Shown in pieces: positions 47,614-57,184 of a stretch of 64,000 nucleotides of DNA. The translations under genes were made by a program, and so were the position numbers. Under the pieces are notes generated by a model. It saw only the letters and a list, made by a program, of their open reading frames with translations, ran no database searches and was not told the DNA's origin. The stretch covers positions 1-64,000 of the forward strand of contig JAQQSB010001787.1 of NCBI GenBank assembly GCA_029721515.1, given 5' to 3'. The stretch is from Synanceia verrucosa (lineage: Eukaryota > Chordata > Actinopteri > Perciformes > Synanceiidae). Each line of letters begins with the position of its first letter. Positions within the stretch are counted from its first letter, which is position 1.

Positions 47614-47963
47614 CTGGAAAAAAAAGATTTAGTAGGTCCGTCATTTAATAACATAGTATGCTAAATACTCCCTATGTCGACAGGATGGCATTGTTTTACA
47701 CCCTCAATCTGAAATGGCATGGATGTTGTACAGATTTTAGCTCACTTATCAGGCAGTTCATAAATTTCCTTAATGAGCATTGTACTTCTCAATTTATAAA
47801 TTACAACAACTGACAAGTAATGGACCAAATTTGTACTTTCTCTTATTGTCTTGGTGGGTACCTCCTAATAACATAGGGAAGTATGAAAAGGTTTTAATAA
47901 TGTGTGTGTGTGCACATATTATATGTAATGGATGAGTGCTATATGTGTTTTCCCTTGACTTAC

Positions 47964-48562
47964 TTTAAGTATGTCTCTGCACGCCCTTTCCATCTCCTTT
48001 GCTGTCCTTTCATCAATATTCAAGTGAATATTCACAAGAGAAGATTTAGTCTTCTTCTCAGCAAGGTAGTTTTGACTGCAAGGACTATGACATCAGCACA
48101 TAATGGCAATGGAAAATTGAAAATGCCTGAGCTAACTGCTGGAAAAGCAACTGATGATAGTTTGTGCTCATTGGCTCGCTCCAGGACATTCATTATGCCT
48201 TTTGTCAGCATGGGTGTTGCTGCAGTGATGATTTCCTTGGTTGGGTTTACATCCATGGAAGGGCCAACCACATGAATGACTTTCTTACACTGGAGATTTC
48301 CTGCCCCAGTCACCACAGCATCACCCGTTTTCAAAGGGCCCTTCTCAGCAATGTACTGCTCACACTCTTTCACAATGTCCGATCCACCAGCATCTTTGAG
48401 TGCCTTGGCAAGTCCTCCAAGGTGTGAAAGTTGTGAGTTTGCAGCATTCACCACTGCATCTGCCTTGAAGTGGCACAAATCCCCTTGCCAGACTGAGATT
48501 GTCATATTATCCAGCTGTGTTGACAGTATCTTGATTGCAGACTGTCTTTGTCCAACGTCATC
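47964..48562 (-). CDS. Exon 5: macro domain
   Basis: A 599-bp exon between ATGGTAG and GTAAGT. It begins DDVGQRQSAIKILSTQLDN, then the macro domain of about 140 residues: the first strand TISVWQGDLCHFKADAVVNA with the NAAN motif, GGLAKAL (ADP-ribose-binding loop), GDAVVTGAGNL, CKKVIHVVGP, and the phosphate-binding loop VAFPAVSSGIFNFPL. These are the standard macro motifs, closest in my judgement to PARP9/PARP14-type vertebrate domains. One base is missing in the A run after ADVIVLAVK; the next frame continues NYLAEKKTKSSLVNIHLNID and ERTAKEMERACRDILK to the donor. Asn in NAAN and the GIF loop are intact, so ADP-ribose binding is plausible if the frame is open. Confidence 0.85.
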
Positions 48563-49173
48563 CTACCATAAAAGTCTTGTGTTAATTATATCTGATCACA
48601 GTGCGTTATTACAATGTCTTACTGTACTGTGATGGCATTAATACAAACACAATTATGTTAAGTTTTCCTTAGGCAAATAAAACACCAACACCAACTTTGG
48701 ATTTGTACTGAGTAAAGAGACACTTTAAAAGAGACAAATCAAAATGTACATCTTAATCACGTGGTAAGTGCAATGCAATAACATTTTTAGGATTCCACAA
48801 AGTCCCTTTTTCAAAATGCTTATAGTTAGGGCTAGGTAACGAGACAGCTCATACTTTCCCTGTGGAACCCCTTTATTATGCTACAAAGGCATAACCTGTC
48901 AGTGCATTCCTGTGGTGCACTGAGGTCTCTCAAAGTACTGAAGCCATCACTGCAAACACCATTTCAGCTGGTCTAATCAAAACTACACAGCATTTTATTT
49001 GTACGGTGCTCAGATATGCTCCAATTGTATTTCACTTGCATTGCATTTGTATTAAATCTCATGTGGAGTAAACACAAATGATGGTCCTGATAAATTTCTA
49101 TATTTGTTTCTGCATTAATACAGGACTTTGAAACCAACACATGCATATTTAATGCATATGGAGCACATCATAC

Positions 49174-49281
49174 CTGTTTTTCCAGTCTTTTGATTCTGAA
49201 CGGCTTGGAGATGGGTGACACATACACTCCTCTTGCCTTCTTAGTCCGTTGTTTCCAAATCTCCTTCTCCACTCAGAAACG
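49174..49281 (-). CDS. Exon 4: basic linker, in-frame TGA
   Basis: Between TTTTGTAG and GTATGA; 108 bp, phase 0. It reads RF, TGA, then VEKEIWKQRTKKARGVYVSP and ISKPFRIKRLEKQ. The TGA may derive from CGA by CpG decay. The Lys/Arg-rich stretch could be a nuclear localisation signal. Confidence 0.6.
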
Positions 49282-49413
49282 CTACAAAATAGAGGTAGAA
49301 GTTTTAGATATTTTCACCATGACAAATGAACTACACATATATATATATATATAAATATATATACTCACAGATATTCACATGGAGATGTATGCAGGTTTTT
49401 TTTGTGGACCTAC

Positions 49414-49583
49414 TTTTTTTGAGGCATGCTCTGTGTACTCAAGCAGCAGGGCATCATGCATCTTTTGGTATTGATGCACAAAGTCGTCCAGTCTGGTGAG
49501 CCATCTTCTTTGGAATCTTATGTGTTTAAGATCCCACTGACTTTTTTCCATAATACCTTGGTTTTGTTGTCTTGTGTAAAGTT
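49414..49583 (-). CDS. Exon 3: transposase-like segment with a frameshift
   Basis: Between ATTGCAG and GTAGGT. The spliced frame reads NFTQDNKT, then must shift by one base to GIMEKSQWDLKHIRFQRRWL, TRLDDFVHQYQKMHDALL and LEYTEHASKK. Without the shift the frame closes at TAA after about 20 codons. A base lost from a short C run near 49560 explains it, and restores 171 bp (phase 0). Confidence 0.6.
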
Positions 49584-49623
49584 CTGCAATATAATGCAAA
49601 TTCAGATTTCAAGGTGATAAATT

Positions 49624-49902
49624 TTACATTTTATCATATTCCTGTTTGTCTATGAATCTTGGATCAAAACACATTTGTATTGAATTACAATATTTTCTTT
49701 TGTACTGGACCTTTTTTATTAAATAAATGTTTTCTTCAACATTGACTTTTAAGCTGTCAGTAAAGATATTTAGTTCATGGATCACTTCTTTGGAGAGAAA
49801 ATATTTGTTGGTATGATTGCTAGACTTAGTATCCAACACAGTATGGTTGAGAATTGCTTCTGCACCACAACACTTATTTGTCTTAGTATCATCTGTGATT
49901 TA
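49624..49902 (-). other. Open frame of about 92 codons inside intron 2-3
   Basis: A Lys/Asn-rich open frame between exons 2 and 3 (ends YDKM, stop). It could be an alternative exon after an ACAG at about 49901, but there is no donor, so it is more likely chance. Confidence 0.2.
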
Positions 49903-50081
49903 TAAATTTTCATTGGTTTATCCACCTGATAAATTAATAAGATTTCTGCTATACTAACACAACATTGTGATTAAATACAATTATACATCTTTGCAAATGA
50001 ATATTTTTATGGCATGTTCATTCCAATCCCAACAAAAACAAGACAATGTAATTTGTACATATTTATTATCTGAGATTTTAC

Positions 50082-50164
50082 CTGTGTTTCCAGTTGATTG
50101 GCACGTTGGTACATCTTGCTGAATCTTTTATAAGCAGGAGCCAAGCCGTGCCGTCCTATGTCCC
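50082..50164 (-). CDS. Exon 2: transposase-like segment
   Basis: Between TTTTTAG and GTAAAA; 83 bp. Phase 1 from exon 1 is completed to Gly and continues DIGRHGLAPAYKRFSKMYQR and ANQLETQ. Ends in phase 0. Confidence 0.65.
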
Positions 50165-50302
50165 CTAAAAATTTAAGAAAAGTATAAAGGTTTTGAAAGG
50201 ATGATATTTATTTAATTAGCATGTTTATTATTCTGATGTGTTCTACTGTCATATCTACTATTATTTAATTTTTCAAAGGAATACATTAAAAAGTTTTCAA
50301 AC

Positions 50303-50468
50303 CTAGCATCATTCCCGACCAAAGTGCAGCATGGGGGAGGAAGTACTTTTCCAGTGCTGGGATAAATGCTGGTGAATGGTAGGGGTTTGGGGCTCCATCT
50401 GTGTCAAGACATGCACCGTTGATGACGTTCTGGAAGTGTCTTTGGAATGGGGTGCTTCCAACATCATT
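50303..50468 (-). CDS. Exon 1: transposase-like segment
   Basis: Between TTTTAG and GTTTGA; 166 bp, ends in phase 1. It reads NDVGSTPFQRHFQNVINGAC, then DTDGAPNPYHSPAFIPALEK and YFLPHAALWSGMMLG. I recognise this style (FHRxF, SPAFxPxL, AALWSG) from large repeated fish protein families linked to DNA transposons, but cannot name the superfamily with certainty. Confidence 0.65.
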
Positions 50469-50599
50469 CTAAAATCGATGTATACAATTCAGATTAAGAT
50501 CAACATTTCAGCAGGTCATCACAAACATCAACACATCTGTTCAGAGAGATACACTTGAAAGTATAACGTAACATGCAGTAAAATGATTGTGCTTTGTAT

Positions 50600-51420
50600 T
50601 AATATATTATTTGGGTATATTATATATATACTTATAATATACTATTATAAGTATATTATTGTACAGTAGCGTTGCAGTTCCCGAAATGAAGTAGCCTACG
50701 TGTTGCCGCTGCGCCGACTTCACTCCGCGACTGTCACCATGACGTGAAATTTTTCATATAATTACATTACTATTTAAAACCCAAATTCTTGGAGAAATTG
50801 TGACTTGAACAGCTACCAGTGTAATAACAACTGTCTAAAGCAGTTGAAACCGTATTTGTAAAATAATAATAATAAAAAACCATACTTGATGTGTGCTTTG
50901 ATTTGGTAGTTTGGTCTGTGTCCCTTCTGTTAACATGGCGGTGAGACTTATGACCTATACTGCAACCAGTCAACAGGCGTTTGGCTTCACTGTACACTCA
51001 TCTTCATGAGTCCCAAAAGTGCAAAAACATTATAAAATCTTCAAGGCAGTTATTATTAACATTTTAATTAAATAATTTTGTAAGGTTTTTATAGTAGCCT
51101 ATAGGATACCGACATGTTTCTGACTATGTCTAAAGACATTATTTATAGGCCTGTCATAACATATTAATATCACTTACCTGGCCTTTCGACTAGCCATGAC
51201 ATCAAGTTGGAAAACTCGGTCCAGATGTTTGTTGTTTTTTTCAGAAAAGTGAGGCTTTGTGACTTTCAAAAAGTCAGGGCTCTGTCATGACATCTATCTC
51301 GTAGATTCTTCCGTCACTGCTACTTTCACAGCGACCCCAACTCTTCAAATCATTGTTTACCCATCCCCCTTTGTAGACGCAGTGATTGACAGCCGCTCAG
51401 ATAGATTGTATGTTGGCTTG
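50600..51420. promoter_or_regulatory. Possible upstream region of the macro/Ulp1/PHD gene
   Basis: Contains a CpG-bearing stretch (about 50690-50740: ccgctgcgccgacttcactc cgcgac) and, near 51430, a tcattggg CCAAT-type box. Position upstream of the gene is the main argument; no TATA box or start site can be named. Confidence 0.25.
51178..51197 (-). CDS. Possible first coding exon (MASRKA)
   Basis: The minus strand has ATGGCTAGTCGAAAGGCCAG directly followed by GTAAGT, a perfect donor. It lies 0.7 kb upstream of exon 1 of the macro/Ulp1/PHD gene. The exon ends in phase 2, whereas exon 1 needs phase 0, so at least one exon between them is missing or unrecognised. Weak but worth recording. Confidence 0.35.
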
Positions 51421-51662
51421 AAATACTGTCATTGGGTGAAACCAAATGAACGGCGCATATTTGAGACGTTCTAATACTAAAGTAATTGCCCACTCAATGC
51501 GTGATATGTGATTGTGTTTATGTCAATGTAAAATTTTATGCGTTTTTAATACCCAAATTCAAATTTCCCTTTGTTTCCATAATGACTGAAAAAGACATGA
51601 GACTACTCAGAGGTGTATTGATTTTCTGTCGTTAATTGCATGAAATCCATTAACCCCATATA

Positions 51663-53268
51663 CAGTCATGGAAAAAATTATTAGACCACCCTTGTTTTCT
51701 TCAATTTCTTGTTAATTTTAATGCCTGGCTCAACTAAAGGTACATTTGTTTGGACAATTATAATGATAACAACAAAAATAGCTCATGAGAGTTTAATTTA
51801 AGAACTAAGGATTATTCATTTTCCATGGTTTTCTTGATAATAACCAAAATTACTTAAATTCTTACATCAATAGCTATGGCATTGTACCGCCAAAAACACT
51901 ACTTTTAAGCATTCCATGTTTTCTTTTCTGTTTGCTTTAAACACGTGATACACACAAGAGTTAATACTTGATTGCATAACCATTGTTTTTGATGACTGCA
52001 GCCATGCGTCTTGGCATGCTCTCCACCAGCTTCTGACATTGTTCTGCTGTCACAGCAGCCCATTCCTGTTGGACAAATTCAAACAAATTTTCTTTGTTTT
52101 TGGGCTTGTGGTTCTCCATTTTGAGTTTGATGATTTTCCACAGGTTTTCAATTGGATTAAGATCTGGTGATTGAGCAGGCCAAGGCATGGTGCGAATGTT
52201 GTGGTTCTCCATCCAGGCTTTAACTGACCTTGCCGTGTGGCAAGGGGCATTGTCTTGTTGGAAAATCCAGTCATTCGAGGCAGGAAAGAGTTTTCCAGCT
52301 GATGGAAGAAGACTGTTTTCAAGGGTAGTCCTGTACTTGACCTGGTTCATTCGGCCTTCACACAATTGCATTTGCCCTGTTCCACTCAGACTGAAACAAC
52401 CCCAGATCATGACTGATCCACCCCCATGTTTTACTGTAGGGGCAAGACAGTCTGGGTTGTAAGCTTCTCCAGGCTTCCTCCTAACCAGTAAGTTTGCTGG
52501 AGTGGGCATCAATTCAAAATTGGATTCATCACTGAAGAGAACCTTAGCCCAATCATCAACAGTCCAATCCTTGTGGTCTCGAGCAAAGAGTAACCGGGCC
52601 TTCCCTCTGCCTTTCATTGATGAAGGGCTTCTTGCGTGCTCTGTGTGACTTCAAACCAGCTTCAACAAGTCGGTTTCGAACTGTCCTTGCCGAGCAAGTC
52701 ACATTTCTCGACAGTGCCCACTCATTTTTAAGGTCCCTGGAGGTCTGGCGACGATTCCTGACACAGGAGCGGATGAGTGCCACGGTCATCTCGTGGGGTA
52801 GAAAGGCGTTTCCTGCCACGGCCAGGTAGCAATTTGGTAGTGCCATGTTCAGCTTGTTTTTGTTGGAATGAACGGCTGTCTTGGAGATCTTCAGTTTTTC
52901 GCTACCTGTCTCTCACTCATGCCAGTTTCCAGCAGTGCCAAGATGGCTGCCTTTGTTGCTTCACATAATTCTTTTGTTTTAGGCATTATGTGAGAGCTGA
53001 CAACTTCTGAGTTGTGCTACGGCTTGAATGTAAGCAGGAAACCACTCTAGGCCTTTGCATGTGCAGTGCTGCTTGTGACATGAAATGGCCTCTTATATAC
53101 CCTGGGAATCAATTAAGCTTAAGAATGTCAAATAGGACATAAAGTATTATGTGACCAGCTGCATTTTTGTTGTGTTCATTTGTATTATACGTTTAGTGGT
53201 ACCAGATATTAGAATGAACAAGAAATTGAAGAAAACAAAGGGTGGTCTAATAATTTTTTCCATGACTG
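51663..53268 (-). mobile_element. Tc1-like DNA transposon, complete but dead
   Basis: A 1606-bp element flanked by TA on both sides. Terminal inverted repeats start cagtcatggaaaaaattatt agaccaccc and are nearly identical for about 60 bp (left 51663-51722, right 53268-53208). The transposase gene is on the minus strand. Length and TIRs are typical for fish Tc1-like elements. The near-identical TIRs suggest a fairly young insertion, in sequence upstream of the macro/Ulp1/PHD gene. Confidence 0.95.
51961..52986 (-). pseudogene. Tc1-type transposase with frameshifts
   Basis: The start MPKTKELCEATKAAILALLE (ATG at 52986) gives the first helix-turn-helix, then MSERQVAKN and a premature TGA caused by a missing A in an A run. 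The second DNA-binding part, IRSCVRNRRQTSRDLKNEWA, is in another frame, and a one-base gain in AGGG near 52608 shifts to the catalytic part. That part is intact for about 215 residues: LFSDESNFEL (first Asp), IFQQDNAPCHTA (second Asp), QSPDLNPIENLW (Glu), with 34 residues between the last two, i.e. DD34E. It ends YAIKY at 51961. The family enzyme is about 340 residues. At least three frame changes make it inactive as read; the changes sit in short homopolymers, so assembly error is an alternative. Confidence 0.93.
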
Positions 53269-53270
53269 TA

Positions 53271-53580
53271 TTAGTTTTGTTGCGTATTTAACTAAGAATT
53301 TAAATTTGAGATTTATTAACAAAGCAAAACTGTCTATGTCCCCAGTAGAATAGAAGAATAAGTAATACTAGCATAACAAATATTTATAATATGTACTAAA
53401 TGCAATGGAATAAAATATGTATAGGCTATTGTAATTGCCAGAAATGATCTGTTAAATAAATACACTTATCAGATGAATGAAAAAAGTGTTTCTACGTGGA
53501 AAAAGGCAGTGAAAATTTGTCTGTACAAAGGGACAGTTCATGAAAACAGTGACAACAATGACAGTGATGGTGTGAATCCA
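53271..53580. other. Short non-coding stretch
   Basis: No gene or repeat recognised. Confidence 0.4.
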
Positions 53581-53581
53581 G

Positions 53582-54235
53582 ATTTTATTAACATCAGCCA
53601 GTGATGCTGATGTTGTAGACTTTTATTGCTGATGGTATGAATGACCTGTGGTAGCGGTCCTTTTTGCAAAGTGGAAGTCTGAGTCTGCAGCTGAAGGAGC
53701 TGCTTAAAGCTTCCACAGTTCCATTACAGGGTGAGAGGGGTTGTCCATGATGGATGTGAGGTTATCTAACATCCTCCTCTCATCCACCACCTCTTTGGAG
53801 TCCAGGACAGAGCTGGTCTGCACAGTCCTTAAGGAGTCTGGAGCTGATGCCGTTGGGGCCTGTGGCCTTTCTTCAGCTCACTTCTCACCTGGTCAGCTGT
53901 AATGGAGATGGTGGTGGTTGTGGTGGTGATGGAGGAGGATGAGGTGAGGTGGTGGTGTTGGTGGCAGAGGGCTGAGGTGTTGCGAGGAAAGAGCTGGCTG
54001 GTTGGTGATGAGTGGGTGGAGGAGTGGGAGCAGAGTCTGTTTAAAAACAGATTTAGTTCTTGGTCCACTCCTGGTCTCCTTCAGCTCCCCTCTTATGGCG
54101 TCTGCTGTGACCAGAGATGGTTTTCAGACCTCTCCAGACATCCTGTGCATTCTGTGTCAAGTCATTTTCCATCTTGGTCCTGTAGCTGTCCTATAGCTTG
54201 CCCTCCTTTATCCTCTTCTTTTTTTGACAAGCTTT
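53582..54235 (-). pseudogene. LINE reverse transcriptase fragments, rearranged
   Basis: Minus-strand translations in several frames give AQDVWRGLKTISGHSRR (about 54150-54100), QVRSELKK and KATGPNGISSRLLKDCADQL (about 53890-53815, reverse transcriptase start), and LRLPLCKKDRYHRSFIPSAI (about 53690-53630, C-terminal end). Start and end of the enzyme are joined with the catalytic core missing. A Thr/Ser-rich GGTGGT microsatellite-like stretch (53905-53965) interrupts it. Confidence 0.7.
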
Positions 54236-55795
54236 ATTAGTATTCAACAATTATACATATAATTTAAAAAAGGACAAACAGAACAGTTGTTACACTTAAC
54301 AATAACTCAACAAGAAAGAAAGAAAAAAATAGCGTGGAGGACTTTAAATAAAAACACAAAATAAAGACCACAGATTGATAGTTTTCACTGCTTTTTTGTT
54401 TTTCAAGTCTGAGATAGAATTGATGTATTGTCTAGCTTCATTTTCAAAGATTATAAAAAGAGGTTTGGAATGACTAAATTTGGATTTGTGGATATGACAT
54501 TTCTGAAGCAGTCCTGCAGGGCCTCAGTGGCTTCCACTGACCATAGCTTCACACATCTGGGGGTGGTGGGGTTGCTTCTTCACCATAGGTATGTAAATGT
54601 ACTGCAGTCACACCAGGTTGTGATCTGAGCGACCCAGAGGGGGAGGGCCGGTGATTTGTATGCATCCTTTGTGTTTGCACACACTGTCATCATGTAAACA
54701 CACTGAGTAAGTCCAGAGTTATTATTATTGTCTCTCGCAGGGCAGTCCACATACTGGCAGAATGTGGGGAGAGTGATGGTACATAAAGTACAGTATGAAT
54801 TAGAATTAATCTAGTCAGAAATACACTTGGAGCTGACAGACAATGACATTTTAATCCTTAAATGCACCTTCAAAAAATGTATGTTAATATCCCTGAAAAG
54901 TTTGCATTTAAAATGAAGCTAAAAAAAAGTTATACATACTTTTTTCTTTCATTTTATTCTTGCAAACTGGATTATTTATTTATTTAGTTTGTCGACTGGT
55001 ATGTGAAATGCTAGCAGCATCATTAATTTCTATGCATTCAATTTTTTTTTTAATTATTTTTGTTCTTTTTTTTATTATGAGAAAATTGTCTCTTCTGTAA
55101 CGCTGTGCACCAGATGGCTGCACGCTGTAGGTGCAGCCATCTGGTGCTGTTTGGGTTGTTATGGTATGCCTTTTTAAAGATGACTTCTAGCCCGTAAACT
55201 TATTATTTAATTGACTGGTTCTTACATTATTGGCCTAGTTAAAAAAAGTAATTACAGGGGTCAATAATCTAATAAAACATACATATGTTTCACAGTTCTG
55301 AGAAAAAAAGTGTTTCTTGCAGTTTTGTTGCTCATAAATGATAGTTATAGGATGACATAGTTGTCATATTCATTCATCCATGGCGTGCACCACATGCATA
55401 GTTTCTCAAGCATAGTTTCTCTCAGGGTTAAACTTGTATGTATTGTGAGCCAGCAGCAGTCTATGTGACATTTTTTATTAAAAGATCTTATATACCAAAT
55501 GTTTCATTAAATTAGCAGTAATTATACAACTACTACAATTATGCAACCAGATAATACAATATACTCCATCATCACTGGAAATAATTACTTTGAAATGAAC
55601 AACGAACAGAGAATGTACAAAAAATAAAAATGGGTAGTACAGACTAAGCGTGAAAGTCAAAAGATAATATATTATCAAAGTCCTGTACCAAAAAGGTCTG
55701 AAAACACATAATATACTACTTCATCCCTGTCAGACAGAACAGTTGCAGGACAATTGTAATAATTTACTGACAGAGAATAAGTTTTCTGCCCAAAT
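54236..55795. other. Non-coding stretch of about 1.5 kb
   Basis: No gene supported. At 55113-55146 a short inverted motif (cagatggctgcacgctg / tgcagccatctg) forms a hairpin. Otherwise AT-rich. Confidence 0.4.
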
Positions 55796-55800
55796 CAATG

Positions 55801-56212
55801 CAAAAAGTACACAGTAAAATTGGATGAAATTCAGCATGGTCGTAGTCAGGCCCATCCTGAAGATATGTGCAGTGAGAAATCTCTGTCACATTTCATAGAT
55901 TTCCCATAAATTGAAATATGGCAAATAATGCATCTGATGTACTGTACATATATTAGACCTATTATTTCAAAAAGTACACAGTAAAATTGGATGAAATTCA
56001 GCATGGTCATAGTCAGGCCCATCCTGAAGATATGTGCAGTGAGAAATCTCTGTCACATTTCATAGATTTCCCATAAATTGAAATATGGCAAATAATGCAT
56101 CTGATGTACTGTACATATATTAGACCTATTATTTCAAAAAGTACACAGTAAAATTGGATGAAATTCAGTGTGGTCCTAGTCAGGCCCATCCTGAAGATAT
56201 GTGCAGTGAGAA
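55801..56212 (-). repeat. Satellite copies in inverted orientation, about 2.4 monomers
   Basis: Two full and one partial monomer of the 33.3-42.9 kb satellite on the minus strand, 167-bp form (ccataaattgaaatatggca). Landmarks: tggatgaaattcagcatggt, cccatcctgaagatatgtgc, catagatttcccataaatt. Similarity to the main array is very high. Confidence 0.97.
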
Positions 56213-56470
56213 CCCATCGTCACCTTTTATGTACTTAGTTCAATTTTATGTTAAATATGTCATATGATGTATATTTTGTACTGTAAGGCTATTTTAGCTG
56301 ATTATTCAGATAAGTACACAGTAACACCGGATAAAATTCAGTATGTGTTGACCCAGGTTCACCTTAAAAAGGTCTGCAGACAGAAATCAACATCACCTTT
56401 ATTGATTTCCTTTAATTTGATATGAAATATGGCAAATTATGGATCTTTTGTTATGCACTATACAGTATAG
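56213..56470 (-). repeat. Strongly diverged satellite monomers
   Basis: Continues in register from the inverted copies, but decayed: gataagtacacagtaacacc ggataaaattcagta aligns with the conserved part, then aggttcaccttaaaaaggtc tgcag, atcaacatcacctttattga and gaaatatggcaaattatgga. About 1.5 monomers of old sequence. Confidence 0.75.
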
Positions 56471-56681
56471 TTACAATTTTGTATAGTAAACTTTCAATTA
56501 ACAAAACAAGCTTCACAACCATTGTAATCATCATTATCAATAGTAGTATTGGTAGCAGCAGTATGTTACATATTGCTGAAAAAAACGCATATGTACCTTT
56601 AAGGACCTCAGCTCTCACATGCTGCATTTACCCTGTTATACGCGCAACGGAATTCTGAATGGCAGCTCACTTTACATGTTT

Positions 56682-56887
56682 ACTTGTCAAGGATACTGAA
56701 TAAAATCATAACAACAATAAAATAATCATAACGATTTCTTACGACTAACTGTAAATGATACTGAGTAAAGCTTCTACTAAACTGGCATTTATAATACATC
56801 ATTCAATCACAAACAACTAAACAGTTAATCAATTTTTAATCTACCTTTTTCCTGTCAGCTCTCAATTGTCATAACCACTTTCTACAA
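56682..56887 (+). repeat. Dispersed repeat copy 2 (partner at 3.5 kb)
   Basis: Matches 3530-3737 almost base for base (cttgtcaaggatactgaata ... aaccactttctacaa). Lies 200 bp from the diverged satellite monomers. Confidence 0.9.
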
Positions 56888-57079
56888 CTGAACTTTAACA
56901 ACTAAAATATGCATTTCCTACTGAAAATGTGTGGGAATACTGTCAGCTGAAGCTACGCTGCTCATGCTGAATGCTGCTTAGCTTAAGCTAATCTGCTAAT
57001 GCTGGGTTGAATGTTTTGGGAAGGTGAAGTAGAATCAATTTTGAAAAAATATGAATGTATAATTTAATTCAATTTCAAA

Positions 57080-57172
57080 GTTGAATGTTGAAAATGTGTG
57101 AAATTAATTTAAAAGTTGAATGTTGAAAATGTGTGAAATTAATATAAAAGTTGAATGTTGAAAATGTGTGAT
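57080..57172. repeat. Tandem repeat, 35-bp unit, nearly three copies
   Basis: The unit gttgaatgttgaaaatgtgt gaaattaatttaaaa is present nearly three times with small changes. Confidence 0.9.
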
Positions 57173-57184
57173 GTAGCATATTAA

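Larger units (their letters stand above)
44190..50468 (-). pseudogene. Multi-exon gene: transposase-like region, macro domain, Ulp1-like protease, PHD finger
   Basis: Fourteen exons with consistent splice phases: 50468-50303, 50164-50082, 49583-49414, 49281-49174, 48562-47964, 47613-47572, 46744-46610, 46277-46143, 45972-45904, 45800-45706, 45102-44978, 44809-44692, 44610-44534, 44306-44190. The stop codon is at 44190; the 5' end is not resolved. Domain order: a transposase-like region (exons 1-4), macro domain (exon 5), Ulp1/SENP-like C48 protease (exons 7-12), PHD finger (exons 13-14). Predicted roles by family are ADP-ribose binding or removal, cleavage of SUMO or a similar tag, and histone-tail reading, i.e. 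a nuclear protein. Damage: a base missing in exon 3 (near 49560) and in exon 5 (T run 48070-48073), a base gained in exon 11 (T run 45045-45048), and in-frame TGA in exons 4 and 12. Intron phases hold across the damage, so the gene was intact recently or the assembly has small errors. Exon 1 may not be the first. Confidence 0.8.

Noticed and set aside
48164..48632. Plus-strand open frames over the macro exon
   Set aside because: Shadows of the minus-strand macro domain exon, whose motifs and splice sites are clear.
52187..52829. Plus-strand open frames within the Tc1 element
   Set aside because: Antisense shadows of the transposase coding strand.
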